From Nitrospirota bacterium (GTDB taxonomy: Bacteria > Nitrospirota > Thermodesulfovibrionia > Thermodesulfovibrionales > Magnetobacteriaceae): DNA of 5,150 bases. Numbering within the stretch: position 1 is the first letter of the stretch; each line of letters opens with the position of its first letter. Both the position numbers and the translations under genes were made by a program. Location: assembly GCA_015233265.1 (NCBI GenBank), contig JADFXZ010000048.1:8968-14117 (forward strand), in the 5' to 3' direction. Shown here piece by piece: positions 3,982 through 5,150 of the stretch. Under the pieces are notes generated by a model. That model saw only the letters and a list, made by a program, of their open reading frames with translations, made no database searches and had not been told where the DNA came from.

Positions 3982-5150
3982 TTAGTCGTTCAACAAAAAA
4001 CTAATCGCCGGGCTGATGTTATCGATGAGGTCTGAGGCCACTGTGGAGTGAAGCCCTGTCTTTGTTGCCGCGATTTCCCCTGTTATGCCGTGTAGATATA
4101 CGCCCAGTATGGTTGCGTAAAGTGGAGGAAGGCCCTGCCCAATCATAGAGGCAACAATGCCGGTTAAGACATCCCCTGCCCCTGCCGTAGCCATAGACGG
4201 GCTGCCCGTTGGATTGATAAACGTGTTACCTTCTGGATCTGCCGTAACCGTAGGCACTCCTTTAAGAACGACATATACGGTGGATTCGGCGGCATATGAC
4301 GAGGCCGTCGTTATTCTGTCCCTCTCGATAGCTACACATTTTGCCGTCAGATTTGATTTTGCGTCGCTTAACATCCTTGCCATTTCAACCGTATGCGGCG
4401 TTATTATCACCGGGGAGGCCGATGTGTTTAAGGCGCTTACCCTGTCTGGATATTTCATCAAAGCCAGTGAGTTTATCCCGTCGGCATCGATGACTACCGG
4501 CACTGTGGAGTTGGCTATTACCTCCTTTACTATCTCAACAGTATCGTTATCCACACCCATGCCCGGGCCAAGGGCTATGACATCACAGCGCTTCTCCGCA
4601 AAATCCAGTATGTCATTGATGGCCTTCTTAGAGAAATTCCCCTTCCCTTTGTCAGGCAGCGGCATGGTCATCTCCTCTGTTACTCTGGCCTTATAGGCGC
4701 CCATCAAAGTCGCGGGGACTCCTATTGTACAAAGCCCGGAGCCTGAGCGCATCGCGGCCTGCCCCGCCATTAACGCAGCCCCCGTCCTGCCAATGCTGCC
4801 CCCTACAACCAGCACATGACCAAAATTACCCTTATAGGCATATGGCGGTCGGGACGGTATCAGCATCGACATAAACGCCTTTTCAATAAGGTCACAGCGT
4901 ATCGTATCTGAATTAAGGAACTGGTATGGAAAACCGATGTTCTCGACAAACAGCTCCCCTGTGTGGTCTTTTCCGGGGTAAAGCAGATGGCCTCTTTTTG
5001 GAAGCCCGAATGTCACGGTGGCATTAGCCCTGATTGCCCTGCCAAGCACCTCGCCATCGTCAGCCGATATGCCGCTTGGTATATCTACGGCAATGACTGC
5101 CCGGTCTCTGGAGTTGACCGTATCGATGGTCTTTGCCAGGGCGTCTTTAA
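3982..5150 (-). CDS. nnr: Bifunctional NAD(P)H-hydrate epimerase / ADP-dependent NAD(P)H-hydrate dehydratase, 5' end missing
   Basis: Nnr repairs damaged NADH and NADPH. The N-terminal YjeF_N-type domain interconverts the R and S hydrates, and the C-terminal ribokinase-fold domain dehydrates S-NAD(P)HX using ADP. The frame is open to the right edge, with 388 codons visible; the start lies beyond. Counting from the first full codon, residues 1-75 are the end of the epimerase domain: AVIAVDIPSGISADDGEVLG at 17-36 and ATVTFGLPKRGHLLYPG at about 43-59. The dehydratase domain follows: GHVLVVGGSIGRTGAALMAG (110-129), ALGPGMG (192-198), VVIDADGIN (218-226), ITPHTVEMARM (249-259), VVLKGVPTVTA (293-303) and NPTGSPSMATAGAGDVLTG (312-330), with the likely catalytic Asp at 326. 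Two motifs deviate: HTVE for the usual HPGE, and AGAGD for GGTGD. The GTG at 5049 is an internal valine inside a conserved motif and not the start. The protein ends naturally at SFLLND. Confidence 0.95.
   Translation of the reverse strand, partial: KDALAKTIDTVNSRDRAVIAVDIPSGISADDGEVLGRAIRANATVTFGLPKRGHLLYPGKDHTGELFVENIGFPYQFLNSDTIRCDLIEKAFMSMLIPSRPPYAYKGNFGHVLVVGGSIGRTGAALMAGQAAMRSGSGLCTIGVPATLMGAYKARVTEEMTMPLPDKGKGNFSKKAINDILDFAEKRCDVIALGPGMGVDNDTVEIVKEVIANSTVPVVIDADGINSLALMKYPDRVSALNTSASPVIITPHTVEMARMLSDAKSNLTAKCVAIERDRITTASSYAAESTVYVVLKGVPTVTADPEGNTFINPTGSPSMATAGAGDVLTGIVASMIGQGLPPLYATILGVYLHGITGEIAATKTGLHSTVASDLIDNISPAISFLLND

Noticed and set aside
4157..4696. 179-codon plus-strand open frame opposite nnr
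   Set aside because: It is the antisense of the Nnr dehydratase domain, which has full family motifs in the minus-strand frame.

Overview
All well-supported genes in this window lie on the minus strand. Read in the direction of transcription (right to left) they are: nnr (NAD(P)HX repair; 5' end beyond the right edge), queE (7-deazaguanine/queuosine pathway), a methyl-accepting chemotaxis protein, groES, and groEL (3' end beyond the left edge). The composition is intermediate in GC. The repeats, the GroES and GroEL sequences and the CIRCE control suggest an environmental Gram-negative-type bacterium, perhaps Nitrospirota (Thermodesulfovibrionia or magnetotactic relatives) or a deltaproteobacterial lineage. 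This placement is inference from family resemblance only and is weak.

Layout. 1-415: N-terminal quarter of GroEL. 426-686: complete GroES, with an unusually short roof segment. 696-767: groESL control region, holding a sigma-70-type promoter, a CIRCE operator over the start site, and the ribosome binding site. About 770-1000: non-coding, containing an imperfect inverted repeat at 887-960. 1001-2671: transmembrane chemoreceptor with a sensory Cache domain. 2672-2779: short gap with a possible extended -10 promoter for the receptor. 2780-3424: radical SAM enzyme QueE. 3425-3981: a 557-base stretch dominated by a nested palindromic repeat structure, with a doubtful ORF running through it. 3982-5150: Nnr, with part of the epimerase domain followed by a complete dehydratase domain.

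How the genes relate. groES and groEL form a classic heat-shock operon repressed by HrcA through CIRCE; the groES stop codon overlaps the groEL Shine-Dalgarno sequence. The other genes are housekeeping (metabolite repair, tRNA modification) or sensory (a chemoreceptor with no che neighbours in view) and do not form an obvious pathway together. I see no phage, CRISPR, defence or secondary-metabolite system. The least explained part is 3425-3981, where a perfect inverted pair of REP-like hairpins lies inside a second, outer inverted repeat directly upstream of queE.
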